DNA from: Leptothrix cholodnii SP-6
GTDB lineage: Bacteria; Pseudomonadota; Gammaproteobacteria; Burkholderiales; Burkholderiaceae_C
Length of the DNA stretch: 64,000 bases
Direction of reading: 5' to 3'
NCBI RefSeq assembly: GCF_000019785.1
Contig: NC_010524.1
Coordinates: 1,674,001 to 1,738,000, forward strand
The position numbers were made by a program, and so were the translations under genes. Position 1 is the first letter of the stretch. Each line of letters opens with the position of its first letter. Positions 35,211-44,326 of this stretch are shown in pieces. The notes under the pieces are model-generated. The model was not told the origin of the DNA, did not search any database, and saw nothing but the letters and a program-made list of their open reading frames with translations.

Positions 35211-36266
35211 ATGAACACGCCGTCCGTGCCCGCCGATCCGTCCTCGCCGAATCCCTTGCCGCTGCTGTTGACCCAGGGTGACGTCTGCGGCATCGGCCCC
35301 GAGATCATCATGGCGGCGGCCGGCCGGGGCGAGCTGGCCGGCGTGGTGGTGCTGGGCGATGTCGACGTGCTGCGGCGCGCCGCCGGCTGCCTGCGCAGCA
35401 CCGACGACGGCCCGCGCCAGCCGATCGCCGTGCTCGACGACCTGTCCGATCTTGCCGAGGTGCCGCCCGGCGCCTTGGCGGTGCTGCCGATGCGCACGCC
35501 GATCGCCGGCCTGGCGGACCTGCCTTGGGGCCGGATCGATGCACGTGCAGGCCAGGCGGCGGCGGCCTGCATCCGCGAGGCGGTGGCCCAGGTGATGGCG
35601 GGCCGCGCGGCCGGCATCGTCACCGCGCCGATCCACAAGGAAGCGCTGTTTGCTGCCGGCGAGCCGTACCCCGGCCACACCGAGATGCTGGCCGACCTGG
35701 GCGGCCACGATGGCCGGCCGGCCGACGTGCGCATGATGCTGGCCAACGACGAGCTCAAGACCGTGCTCGTGACGGTGCACTGCGCGCTGCGCGAGGCGAT
35801 CGAGCGTGTCACCACGCAGGCCGTGCTGTCGACGCTGCGCATCGCCCATCGAACTGCGGCGCAGTGGGGCCAGCCGGCACCGCGCATCGGGGTGGCCGGG
35901 CTCAATCCGCATGCCGGCGAGGGCGGGCTGTTCGGGCGCGAGGAGATCGACATCATCGCCCCGGCGATCGCCGCCGCGCAGGCCGAGGGCATCGCCGCCA
36001 GCGGGCCGCATGCGCCCGACACCGTCTTCATGCGCGCGCGCCGCGGCGAGTTCGACATCGTGCTGGCGATGTACCACGACCAGGGGCTGATCCCGGTCAA
36101 GTACCTGGGCGTCGAACAGGGCGTCAACGTGACGCTGGGCCTGCCGTTCGTGCGCACCAGCCCCGATCACGGCACCGCGTTCGATCTGGCTGGCACCGGC
36201 CGCGCCGACCCGGCCAGCCTGATCGCCGCGGTGCACATGGCGCGTCGGCTGCTGGCGGGCAGCTGA
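35211..36266 (+). CDS. pdxA: 4-hydroxythreonine-4-phosphate dehydrogenase
   Basis: 351 residues, slightly long because of a Pro/Ser-rich first 15. Family marks: LTQGDVCGIGPEI, IVTAPIHKEALFAAG with YPGHTEMLA, a catalytic His in VTVHCALREAI, and LNPHAGEGGLFGREE followed by MYHDQGLIPVKYL. It is an NAD-dependent enzyme of the DXP-dependent pyridoxal phosphate pathway. It is convergent with ubiA (14-nt gap). In many relatives pdxA lies with surA and ksgA, which are absent here. Confidence 0.95.
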   Translation: MNTPSVPADPSSPNPLPLLLTQGDVCGIGPEIIMAAAGRGELAGVVVLGDVDVLRRAAGCLRSTDDGPRQPIAVLDDLSDLAEVPPGALAVLPMRTPIAGLADLPWGRIDARAGQAAAACIREAVAQVMAGRAAGIVTAPIHKEALFAAGEPYPGHTEMLADLGGHDGRPADVRMMLANDELKTVLVTVHCALREAIERVTTQAVLSTLRIAHRTAAQWGQPAPRIGVAGLNPHAGEGGLFGREEIDIIAPAIAAAQAEGIAASGPHAPDTVFMRARRGEFDIVLAMYHDQGLIPVKYLGVEQGVNVTLGLPFVRTSPDHGTAFDLAGTGRADPASLIAAVHMARRLLAGS

Positions 36267-36280
36267 ACACGCCGCACGGA

Positions 36281-37147
36281 TCAACCGAAGCTGTAGTCGG
36301 CCACCACGCCGGCGAAGACCGCAAAACCGAGCCAGTGGTTGGCGCGGAAGGCCTTGAAACAGCCGTCGCGGCTGCGGTCGCGGATCAGCCGGAAATGCCA
36401 CGCCGCCTGGGCTGCCGCCACCAGCAGGCCGATCATGAACGGCACGCGCAGCCCGGCCTGCCAGCCGAGCAGGCCCCAGATCAGCACGAAGGCGGCGTAG
36501 AAGGCCATCACGCCGATCACGTCGAACGCGCCCAGCGTGATCGCCGAGGTCTTGATGCCGATGCGCAGGTCGTCGTCGCGGTCGACCATCGCGTATTCGG
36601 TGTCGTAGGCCAGCACCCAGAACAGGTTGCCGATCAGCAGGCCGATCGCGACCGGCGGCACCTGCGACTGCACCGCCGCAAACGCCATCGGGATGCCGAA
36701 GCTGAAGGCCACGCCCAGCACCGCCTGCGGCATCGAGACGTGGCGCTTGGCGTAGGGGTAGGCCATCGCCACCGCCAGCGCGGCGAACGACCAGGTGATG
36801 GTCGGCGCATTGGTGGTCAGCACCAGCAGGAAGGCCGCCAGCGCCAGCACGGCGCCCACCAGCAAGGCCTCGCGCACGCCGATGGCGCCGCTGGTGACGG
36901 GGCGGTTGGCGGTGCGCTTGACGTGGCGGTCGAAGTCGCGGTCGGCGACGTCGTTGATGCAGCAGCCGGCGCTGCGCATCAGGATCGTGCCGAGCGTGAA
37001 GACGATCAGCAGGTGCCAGCCGGGGAAGCCGCCGGCGGCGATCCACAGCGCGGCCAGCGTCGGCCACAGCAGCAGCAGCCAGCCGGCCGGGCGATCCCAG
37101 CGGATCAGGTTCAGATAGAGCGAAAAACGGGAGGCGACCAGATTCAT
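36281..37147 (-). CDS. ubiA: 4-hydroxybenzoate octaprenyltransferase
   Basis: 288 residues, about nine TMs. Both Asp-rich prenyl-diphosphate motifs are present: [19 protein letters not shown] and [19 protein letters not shown]. UbiA attaches the polyprenyl chain to 4-hydroxybenzoate in ubiquinone synthesis. No ubiC adjoins. There is no Shine-Dalgarno: the ATG comes 3 nt after a perfect 15-bp inverted repeat (37151-37165). Confidence 0.96.
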   Translation of the reverse strand: MNLVASRFSLYLNLIRWDRPAGWLLLLWPTLAALWIAAGGFPGWHLLIVFTLGTILMRSAGCCINDVADRDFDRHVKRTANRPVTSGAIGVREALLVGAVLALAAFLLVLTTNAPTITWSFAALAVAMAYPYAKRHVSMPQAVLGVAFSFGIPMAFAAVQSQVPPVAIGLLIGNLFWVLAYDTEYAMVDRDDDLRIGIKTSAITLGAFDVIGVMAFYAAFVLIWGLLGWQAGLRVPFMIGLLVAAAQAAWHFRLIRDRSRDGCFKAFRANHWLGFAVFAGVVADYSFG

Positions 37148-37176
37148 CGGCGCCGATTATCGGCGTGGCCGTTCGC

Positions 37177-39696
37177 TCAGAGGTCCATCGCCGGCTGCGT
37201 CAGGGGCAGGGCGGCGACATCGGTGTTGGCCAGCACGACCTCGCGCGGGGGCTGCGGATGCCGGCATTTGGCCCAGTCGAGCAGGAATCCGGTCACTTCG
37301 TCGGCCGGCATCGGCCGCGACACCAGGAACCCCTGTACCAGATCGCAGCCTTCGTTGCCCAGCACCGACGCCTGGGCCGGCTCCTCGACGCCTTCGGCCA
37401 CGGTCGACATGCGCAGCGACTTGGCCAGCGCCAGGATGTTGCGCACGATCGCCCGGGCGTCGCGGCTGAGCAGCACCTCGCGCACGAAGGCGCGGTCGAT
37501 CTTGAGGGTGTCGAACGGGAAGCGGCGCAGGTACGCCAGCGACGAGTAGCCGGTGCCGAAGTCGTCGAGCGCGATCTGCACCCCGACCTTGCGCAGGGCG
37601 TGCAGGCGGTCCACGGTGCCGCGGGTCTCGTTGATGAAGACCGATTCGGTGATTTCCAGCTCGAGCCGCCGCGGCGCCAGGCCGCTGGCCTTGAGGGCGC
37701 GGCCGACCGCTTCCGGCAGGTTCTGCGCCATCACCTGCACCGGCGAGATGTTGATCGCCACCTGCATCGGCGCCGGCCAGCGGGCCGCCTGCTGGCACGC
37801 CTGGGTCAGCACCCACTCGCCGATCGGCAGGATCAGGCCCGAGTCCTCGGCCACCGGGATGAACTCGCTGGGCGGGATGTTGCCGTGCTCGGGGTGGCGC
37901 CAACGCAGCAGCGCCTCGAAGCCGGTGACCTCCCAGGTCTGCAGGTCGACCTTGGGCTGGTAGTGCAGCGAGAGCTGCTGCTTGTCGATCGCCTCGCGCA
38001 GGTCGCGCTCGAGCACCAGGCGGCGGCGCACCTGCTCGCCCATGCGCGGGGCGAAGAACTTCATCGAGCCCGGCGCGCTGGCCTTGGCGTCGTACAGCGC
38101 CAGGTCGGCGTGCTGCATCAGCTCGTCGACCGAGGCGCCGTCCTGCGCGAAGCGCGCGATGCCTATGCTCAGGCGCACCGGCACCTGCGCGCCCAGCGCG
38201 GCGCAGGGCTCGCGCAGGGCGTCGAGGATGCGCTGCGCGGTCGCGCTGATCTGCTGCACGTCCGCGGCGTTGCGCAGCAGCACCGCGAACTCGTCGCCGC
38301 CGAGCCGGCCCACGACATCGCCGGGGCCCACCGCGGCCTTGAGGCGGCGCGCCACCTCCACCAGCAGGGCGTCGCCGGTCGGGTGGCCGAGGGTGTCGTT
38401 GACGGTCTTGAAATGATCCAGGTCGAGGCACATCACCGCGCCGCCCTGTTCCGGCGACCGGGCCTGCTGCAGGGCCGCCTCGAGCAGCACGCGGAAGTGC
38501 GCCCGGTTGGTCAGGCCGGTGAGGGTGTCGAAGTGCGCCAGCCAGGCCATGCGCCGGTCGGCCATGCGGGCCTGCGTGACGTCGCGCGCCACGCCGCGCC
38601 AGCCCATCGCCACGCCGCGTTCGTTGACCAGCGGCTTGGCGGTCAGCGACCACCAGCGCGGCTGGCCCTTGACGCGCATCGGCATCAGCACGTCGCGAAA
38701 CGGCTGGCCCTCGATCAGGCAGGTTTGCAGCATCTGGGTGGCGTCGCGGTCGATGTCGGACAGGCCCTGCTGCAGTTCGGTCAGCACCTCCAGCAGCGGG
38801 CGGCCCTGCAGTTCGGCGAGCGGGCGGCCCAGCGCATCGGCCAGGCGCCGGCTGACCTGCGACAGGCAGCCGCGTTCGTCGATCTGCCACAGCAGGTCGC
38901 TGCCCTGTTCCCCGAAATCGCGCAGCAGCAGGCCGATCAGCTGGCCCTGGTGTTCGGCCTGCATCTCAGCCTGCACGCGGGCGCGCACGGTGCGGCTCAT
39001 CATCAGCACGCCGCCCACCATCACGGCGGCACAGCCGGCCCACTGCACCGCGCCGGCGCCCAGCTGGGCGCTCGGCTGCATGAACTGGCTGACGATCAGG
39101 CTCAGGCTCAGTCCGCCCAGGTACGCGTAGGCGGCGGCCGGCACCGCGGCCAGCGTGACGCCGCCGATGCACAGCATGCCGGTCAGGCTGCCGGCCAGCA
39201 GGGCGTGCTGGCCGGCGTTGGCCTGCGCCAGCATCCAGCCCGGCACGGCGCCCCACAAGGTGGCGAACACGCCGGCATGGGCGATCAGCGCCGTGAGGGT
39301 GCGGGTCGAGACGCGGCCGGCCTGCCGCCGCTGGCGCCACTGCCACCAGTGCCGGCCGTGGATCAGCAGCAGGGTCACCACGCTCACCAGCCACACCAGC
39401 AGTCCGGTGTCGGCGGTGACACCCGGCGTGAAGGCGGCGATCACCAGCGTGCTGGCCAGCGCGGTGCCGGCGGCCAGCGGCAGGTGGCGCATCACCGCCA
39501 GGTGCTGGCGTGCCCGCAGCCGGGCGGCGAGCGCCTCGTCAGACGTCTGGACGCTCGAGCGGCGGTCGGCACGCCGGCGTTCGCCGGTTCGGCGTCTGCT
39601 GGTGCTGGGGACGGGGCGTGTGGAATGGCTGGCGGGCATGACGGACAAGGGGCGATGCCGTGCAATGGCGAGCGGCTTGTCCGTTGCTTTCGGCAT
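37177..39696 (-). CDS. Membrane-bound GGDEF-EAL protein with PAS domain
   Basis: 839 residues. A polar N-terminus is followed by about six TMs (about 75-240), a PAS domain ([18 protein letters not shown]), GGDEF domain with intact [11 protein letters not shown] (about 465), and EAL domain with [41 protein letters not shown] and VAEGVEE. All EAL catalytic residues look present, so phosphodiesterase activity is likely. The GGDEF motif is intact but the upstream RxxD inhibitory site reads GPGD, so product inhibition is probably lost. The start could also be ATG 39639. It ends 29 nt from ubiA. Confidence 0.92.
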   Translation of the reverse strand: MPKATDKPLAIARHRPLSVMPASHSTRPVPSTSRRRTGERRRADRRSSVQTSDEALAARLRARQHLAVMRHLPLAAGTALASTLVIAAFTPGVTADTGLLVWLVSVVTLLLIHGRHWWQWRQRRQAGRVSTRTLTALIAHAGVFATLWGAVPGWMLAQANAGQHALLAGSLTGMLCIGGVTLAAVPAAAYAYLGGLSLSLIVSQFMQPSAQLGAGAVQWAGCAAVMVGGVLMMSRTVRARVQAEMQAEHQGQLIGLLLRDFGEQGSDLLWQIDERGCLSQVSRRLADALGRPLAELQGRPLLEVLTELQQGLSDIDRDATQMLQTCLIEGQPFRDVLMPMRVKGQPRWWSLTAKPLVNERGVAMGWRGVARDVTQARMADRRMAWLAHFDTLTGLTNRAHFRVLLEAALQQARSPEQGGAVMCLDLDHFKTVNDTLGHPTGDALLVEVARRLKAAVGPGDVVGRLGGDEFAVLLRNAADVQQISATAQRILDALREPCAALGAQVPVRLSIGIARFAQDGASVDELMQHADLALYDAKASAPGSMKFFAPRMGEQVRRRLVLERDLREAIDKQQLSLHYQPKVDLQTWEVTGFEALLRWRHPEHGNIPPSEFIPVAEDSGLILPIGEWVLTQACQQAARWPAPMQVAINISPVQVMAQNLPEAVGRALKASGLAPRRLELEITESVFINETRGTVDRLHALRKVGVQIALDDFGTGYSSLAYLRRFPFDTLKIDRAFVREVLLSRDARAIVRNILALAKSLRMSTVAEGVEEPAQASVLGNEGCDLVQGFLVSRPMPADEVTGFLLDWAKCRHPQPPREVVLANTDVAALPLTQPAMDL

Positions 39697-39752
39697 TCGC
39701 GCCGAGGTCTTGAGTTGCGCATTTCGGGTGCAACCGGCGCGCCGTCCGTCCG

Positions 39753-40688
39753 TCAGTCGGTCAGCCGGCTCACGCCCGGCAGGCTGCAGGCGTAGATCGC
39801 GTTGCGCAGCGCGGCGATCGCCTCGTAGCGCGTGAAGGTGCGCCGCCACACCAGCACCACGCGCCGGGTCGGCACCGGCTCGTCGAAGGGCACGTAGCTG
39901 ATCAGCGGCGTGCCGTCGCTGAAGCCGGCGCGCGGGATCGACAGCTGCGGCACCACCGTGATGCCCATGCCCGAGGCCACCATGTACTTGATGGTCTCGA
40001 GCGAGGAGCCCTCGAAGCTCTTGCGGATGCCTTCGGTGTCGCTGGAGAAGCGCGCGAACTCCGGGCAGACCTCGAGCACGTGATCGCGGAAGCAGTGGCC
40101 GGTGCCGAGCAGCAGCATGGTCTCCTGCTTGAGCTCGGTCGACGAGATGCACGCGCGCTCGGCCAGCGGATGTCGGCAGGGCACGGCGACCATGAACGGC
40201 TCGTCGTAGAGCGGCGCGACCGCCAGGCCGGTGTCGGGGAAGGGCTCGGCCAGGATGGCGCAGTCGAGCTCGCCGGTGCGCAGCATCTCGAGCAGGCGCA
40301 CGGTGAAGTTCTCCTGCAGCATCAGCGGCATCTGCGGCACCCGCTCGATGGTCTTGCGCACCAGTTCGGGCAGCAGGTAGGGGCCGATGGTGTAGATCAC
40401 GCCCAGCCGCAGCGGGCCGGCCAGCGGATCCTTGCCGCGCCGGGCGATCTCCTTGATCGAGGCGGCACTCTCCAGCGTGGCCTGGGCCTGGCGCACGATC
40501 TCCTCGCCCAGCGGCGTGACGCTGACCTCGCTGCCGCCGCGCTCGAAGAGCTTGATCTCGAGTTCTTCTTCCAGCTTCTTGATCGCCACCGACAGCGTCG
40601 GCTGCGAGACGAAACAGGCCTCGGCGGCGCGGCCGAAATGTCGCTCGCGCGCGACGGCAACGATGTAGCGCAGTTCGGTGAGGGTCAT
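39753..40688 (-). CDS. oxyR: Hydrogen peroxide-sensing LysR regulator OxyR
   Basis: 311 residues. N-terminal HTH ([35 protein letters not shown]) and a substrate-type domain with the redox pair Cys199 and Cys208 in [12 protein letters not shown], at exactly the positions of E. coli OxyR. Oxidation forms the 199-208 disulfide and activates peroxide-defence genes. ATG 40688 is the family start; an upstream ATG (40754) adds an unrelated leader. No katG or ahpC adjoins; the divergent gene is cytochrome c4. Confidence 0.95.
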   Translation of the reverse strand: MTLTELRYIVAVARERHFGRAAEACFVSQPTLSVAIKKLEEELEIKLFERGGSEVSVTPLGEEIVRQAQATLESAASIKEIARRGKDPLAGPLRLGVIYTIGPYLLPELVRKTIERVPQMPLMLQENFTVRLLEMLRTGELDCAILAEPFPDTGLAVAPLYDEPFMVAVPCRHPLAERACISSTELKQETMLLLGTGHCFRDHVLEVCPEFARFSSDTEGIRKSFEGSSLETIKYMVASGMGITVVPQLSIPRAGFSDGTPLISYVPFDEPVPTRRVVLVWRRTFTRYEAIAALRNAIYACSLPGVSRLTD

Positions 40689-40892
40689 CGGTCGCTCGCG
40701 CAGCCTGGGGCCCCCGGGTGGGCCCGACGGGCCGATTGTGCGGCTGAATGGCACCGAAGAAAGCCCGCGGCTGCCCTCACGCCGACGAGATCCGCGCAGC
40801 GCTTTTCGTCGATGCGGGCCGGAACCGCCATCCAGAAATGCCCGCGTCGGTGTGGTGTGCCGGCATCGCCGCGAAGAATCGTCTGGTTTCGT

Positions 40893-40924
40893 TTGTGTGA
40901 CGAACTCACACCACTTCCTATAAT
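40893..40924 (+). promoter_or_regulatory. Cytochrome c4 promoter with palindromic operator
   Basis: TATAAT at 40919-40924, 38 nt before the cytochrome start, is the best -10 in the window. Upstream lies a perfect inverted repeat GTGTGA-CGAAC-TCACAC (40895-40911), overlapping the -35 position. A regulator bound there would control transcription. The half-sites resemble CRP (TGTGA/TCACA) but are spaced by 5, not 6. Confidence 0.65.
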
Positions 40925-40962
40925 CCGCGGCTGTTTTCTCTGATCGGCATCAAGTTCCTCAC

Positions 40963-41622
40963 ATGAAAAAGACGCACTACGTCCTGATGGCGCTGGCGAT
41001 GACGGCAGGTCTGTCGTCGGTTCAGGCACAAGAAGCCAAGCCGGGCGATGCGGCTGCCGGACAGACGAAAGCGGCCATGTGCATCGGCTGTCACGGCATC
41101 CCGGGCTATCGGGCCAGTTTCCCGGAGGTCTACCAGGTGCCGATGATCTCGGGCCAGGGTGGCAAGTACATCGCGGCCGCGCTCGCCGCCTACAAGAAGG
41201 GCGACCGCAAGCACCCGACGATGCGCAGCATCGCCGGCTCGCTGACCGAGCAGGACGTGGCCGACCTCGCCGCCTTCTACGAGTCGCAGGGCGCTGGTGC
41301 CGCCTCTGCCGCAACCGTCCAGCCGAGCGGCCAGGTGGCCGAGCTGCTGACCAAGGGCAATTGCGCGGCCTGCCACGGCGACAACCTCAACAAGCCGATC
41401 GACGGCAGCTATCCCAAGCTGGCCGGCCAGCCCGCCGACTACCTGTTCGCGGCGCTGAAGGCCTACAAGGTCGACGGCACGTCGCACGTGGTCGGCCGCG
41501 CCAACGCCATCATGGGCGCGCAGGTCAAGCCGTACAGCAACGCCGAGCTGAAGGTGCTGGCCAAGCACATCGCCTCGCTGCCGTCCGACCTGAAGGTCGT
41601 GCCGAATCCGAAGTTCCGCTGA
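40963..41622 (+). CDS. Dihaem cytochrome c4
   Basis: 219 residues: signal peptide (cleaved near VQA-QE, about residue 22), haem motifs CIGCH (40-44) and CAACH (134-138) in two similar halves, and likely Met ligands (for example PTMRSIA, AIMGAQV). Cytochrome c4 passes electrons from bc1 to terminal oxidases in the periplasm. It has its own promoter and a 10-bp-stem terminator, so it is a single-gene transcript. Confidence 0.94.
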   Translation: MKKTHYVLMALAMTAGLSSVQAQEAKPGDAAAGQTKAAMCIGCHGIPGYRASFPEVYQVPMISGQGGKYIAAALAAYKKGDRKHPTMRSIAGSLTEQDVADLAAFYESQGAGAASAATVQPSGQVAELLTKGNCAACHGDNLNKPIDGSYPKLAGQPADYLFAALKAYKVDGTSHVVGRANAIMGAQVKPYSNAELKVLAKHIASLPSDLKVVPNPKFR

Positions 41623-41644
41623 ATCGCATCACGCACAACGGCTG

Positions 41645-41671
41645 ACGCCCGGGTCACAACCCGGGCGTTTT
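41645..41671 (+). terminator. Intrinsic terminator of cytochrome c4
   Basis: Perfect 10-bp stem ACGCCCGGGT / ACCCGGGCGT, loop CACA, followed by TTTG within TTTTGC. It starts 23 nt after the stop codon. Confidence 0.88.
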
Positions 41672-41763
41672 GCTTGTTGCATCGGTTCGCGTCGGTTCAG
41701 CCGGGCGGCCCTGAGCCGATACTCATGGCTCGTGCCGTTGCGCTTTTCCGAACCCGTGCCCTG

Positions 41764-42996
41764 ATGCTCAAAAAAATCCGCACCGATCAGCTTCGGCTCG
41801 GCATGTTTCTCCACGAGCTGTGTGGCTCGTGGATGGATCATCCCTTCTGGCGCGCCAAGTTCGTGCTCCAGGACGCCGACGACCTGCGCCGCCTGCGCGA
41901 GTGCGGCATCTCCGAAGTCTGGATCGACACCGCGCTCGGGCTCGACGTGGACGGCGGCTTGTCGCAGGCCGAGGTGGCGCTGCAGGTCGAAGAAGAGCTC
42001 GAGGTGGCGGCGGTCGCCCTGCCTGCGCCGGCGCCGGTCGCGACCTCGACACGCGACGAGCTGGCGCGGGCCGCGCTGGTCTCCGATCAGGCCAAGCTCA
42101 AGGTGCAGTCGCTGTTCGGCGAAGCGCGCATGGGCCAGGCGATCCACGTCGAGGGCTGCCTGCCGCTGGTCGACGACATCATCGGCTCGGTGGCGCGCAA
42201 CCAGGGCGCACTCGTCAGCCTGGTGCGCCTGAAGGCGCAGGACGAATACACCTACATGCACTCGGTGGCGGTCTGCGCGCTGATGGTCGCGCTGGCGCGC
42301 ACCCTCAAGCTGCCTGACGACGAGGTGCGCGCCGCCGGCCTGGCGGGCCTGCTGCACGACATGGGCAAGGCGCGCATTCCGCTGGCCGTGCTCAACAAGC
42401 CCGGCCGCCTGACGGACGACGAGTTTCGCGTCATGAGGCAGCACCCTGCCTGGGGCCACGACCTGCTGCTCACCAGCGGCGACGCGCCGGCGATGGCGCT
42501 CGACGTCTGCCTGCATCACCACGAGAAGGTCGACGGCAGCGGCTATCCGCACGCCTTGAAGGCCGATCAGATCAGCCTGCATGCCCAGATGGGCGCGGTC
42601 TGCGACGTCTACGATGCGGTGACGTCGGCGCGCCCCTACAAGGCGCCGTGGGACCCCGGCGAGGCGGTGCGGCAGATGGCGCAATGGAAGGGGCACTTCA
42701 ATCCGAAGGTGTTCCAGGCCTTCGTGAAGACGGTGGGCATCTACCCGATCGGCACGCTGGTCAAGCTGCAGTCGGGGCGGCTCGGCGTGGTCACCGAGCA
42801 GAACGCCGAGTCGCTGCTGACGCCGCGGGTGAAGGTGTTCTTCTCCACCAGGTCGATGCTGCCGGTGCGCCAGGAGGTGCTCGACCTCGCCGAGCGCACC
42901 GCCGCCGACCGCATCGTGTCGGTCGAGCAGCCCGAGAAATGGAACTTCAAGGGCCTCGACGACCTGTGGATCGACGGCGCGCTGCCACGCCGCTGA
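41764..42996 (+). CDS. HD-GYP domain c-di-GMP phosphodiesterase
   Basis: 410 residues. N-terminal DUF3391-type domain (MLKKIRTDQLRLGMFLHEL), an Ala/Pro linker, then HD-GYP with YTYMHSVAVCALM, LLHDMGKARIP (about 196-206) and HHHEKVDGSGYP (about 249-260). The key HD and GYP residues are intact, so it should hydrolyse c-di-GMP. ATG 41764 begins the conserved domain; an in-frame ATG upstream (41674) lies within the preceding terminator area. It is 172 nt upstream of the flagellar operon, and both affect motility. Confidence 0.92.
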   Translation: MLKKIRTDQLRLGMFLHELCGSWMDHPFWRAKFVLQDADDLRRLRECGISEVWIDTALGLDVDGGLSQAEVALQVEEELEVAAVALPAPAPVATSTRDELARAALVSDQAKLKVQSLFGEARMGQAIHVEGCLPLVDDIIGSVARNQGALVSLVRLKAQDEYTYMHSVAVCALMVALARTLKLPDDEVRAAGLAGLLHDMGKARIPLAVLNKPGRLTDDEFRVMRQHPAWGHDLLLTSGDAPAMALDVCLHHHEKVDGSGYPHALKADQISLHAQMGAVCDVYDAVTSARPYKAPWDPGEAVRQMAQWKGHFNPKVFQAFVKTVGIYPIGTLVKLQSGRLGVVTEQNAESLLTPRVKVFFSTRSMLPVRQEVLDLAERTAADRIVSVEQPEKWNFKGLDDLWIDGALPRR

Positions 42997-43168
42997 TCGC
43001 CCGATCGACCGAACAGCGGCTCAACGACCGGGTTCTTCCGGCGATGCCGGCGCGCCCGTTCTGCCGTCGGGCCTGACGGGCGAGAACACGCCCCGAAAGC
43101 GGCCGCTTATCGGACTCAAGTTCTGTCGCCCGCTCGCAAGAATCGGATGAAAGCTCAAGCTGACATCC

Positions 43169-44326
43169 ATGGCCGACAGTGCACAAGACAAACACCTGCC
43201 CCCGACCGAGCGGCGCCTGCAGAAGGCCCGCGAGGACGGGCAGGTGGCGCGCTCGCGCGATCTGGCGCACTTCGCGGTGGTGGCCGCCGGCCTGGCGCTG
43301 GTGATGTTCGCCGCGCCCAGCCTGACCCAGTGGCTGCGCGACCTGATGGCCACCGGCCTGCGCTTCGACGTGCGCATGGTGACGTCGCCGCAGATGATGG
43401 GCGAGCGGCTGTCGCAGCTGATGTATCCGGCGCTGGCGCTGTGCCTCGGGCTCGGTGTCGTCACCGGCCTGGTGGCGATGGCCGCGGCGGTGGTCTCGGG
43501 CGGCTGGGTCTGGACCTTCAAGCCGCTGATGCCCGACTTCAGCAAGCTCAACCCGCTCACCGGCCTGGGCCGCATCGTCTCGAAGGCGCAGATCGGCGAC
43601 ATGCTCAAGGCCTGCCTGCTGGCGCTGATCCTGGCCAGCGTCGGCGCGGCCTATCTGTGGGCGCACCTGAACGATTTCGCGCTGACGCAGTCGATGCCGC
43701 TGCCGGCGGCCTTCATCGCCGCGACCGACCGCATCTCGACCGGCCTGTGGCTGCTGATGATCGTGCTGGCCGCCTCGGCGATGGTCGACGTGCCGCTGCA
43801 GCGCTTCATGCACCGCAACCGCCTGAAGATGAGCCATCAGGACATGAAGGAAGAGTTCAAGCAGCAGGAGGGCAACCAGGAGGTCAAGGGCAAGATGAAG
43901 CAGCGCATGCGCGAGGGCTCGCGCCGTCGCATGCTGGCCGCGGTGCCCGAGGCCGATCTGGTGGTGATGAACCCGACCCACTACGCGGTGGCGCTCAAGT
44001 ACGACGACGCCTCGATGGGCGCGCCGCGCATCGTCGCGATGGGCGCCGACCTGCTGGCGCTGAAGATCCGCGACGTTGCCAAGGAATCCAAGGTGCCGGT
44101 GCTGCAGTCGCCGCCGCTGGCACGCGCGCTGTATGCGCACGGCGAGCTCGACCGCGAGATCCCGCTGGCGCTCTACAGCGCGGTGGCGCAGGTGCTCGCG
44201 CACGTGTTCCAGCTGCGCGCCGCGCTGGCCGGCCGCGCCGCCTGGCCGAGCGACCTGCCGCCGATCCCGGTGCCGCCCGAGCTCGATCCGCACAACACCG
44301 CCAGACCGACTGAGGACAAGGCATGA
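43169..44326 (+). CDS. flhB: Flagellar type III export protein FlhB
   Basis: 385 residues: four N-terminal TMs, then a cytoplasmic domain with the autocleavage motif NPTH (268-271) in VVMNPTHYAVALKYD. Cleavage there switches export from rod/hook to filament substrates. The first residues (TERRLQKAREDGQVARSRD) are typical. It heads flhB-flhA-flhF-flhG-like-fliA and overlaps flhA by 4 nt (ATGA). The 172-nt gap upstream (42997-43168) must hold the class II promoter, but I see no convincing sigma-28 box. Confidence 0.96.
   Translation: MADSAQDKHLPPTERRLQKAREDGQVARSRDLAHFAVVAAGLALVMFAAPSLTQWLRDLMATGLRFDVRMVTSPQMMGERLSQLMYPALALCLGLGVVTGLVAMAAAVVSGGWVWTFKPLMPDFSKLNPLTGLGRIVSKAQIGDMLKACLLALILASVGAAYLWAHLNDFALTQSMPLPAAFIAATDRISTGLWLLMIVLAASAMVDVPLQRFMHRNRLKMSHQDMKEEFKQQEGNQEVKGKMKQRMREGSRRRMLAAVPEADLVVMNPTHYAVALKYDDASMGAPRIVAMGADLLALKIRDVAKESKVPVLQSPPLARALYAHGELDREIPLALYSAVAQVLAHVFQLRAALAGRAAWPSDLPPIPVPPELDPHNTARPTEDKA

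Noticed and set aside
37153..37160. GCCGATAA on the minus strand, a perfect sigma-28 -10 box, upstream of ubiA
   Set aside because: It is part of a palindrome, has no TAAA-type -35 at the right distance, and ubiA has no link to flagellar control.
40896..40910. TGTGA-N5-TCACA as a CRP site
   Set aside because: CRP needs 6 bases between half-sites. The palindrome is kept as a site for an unknown regulator.
43097..43108. Palindrome AAGCGGCCGCTT upstream of flhB as an operator
   Set aside because: GC-rich palindromes of this length are common here; it lies about 60 bp before the gene with no promoter element beside it.
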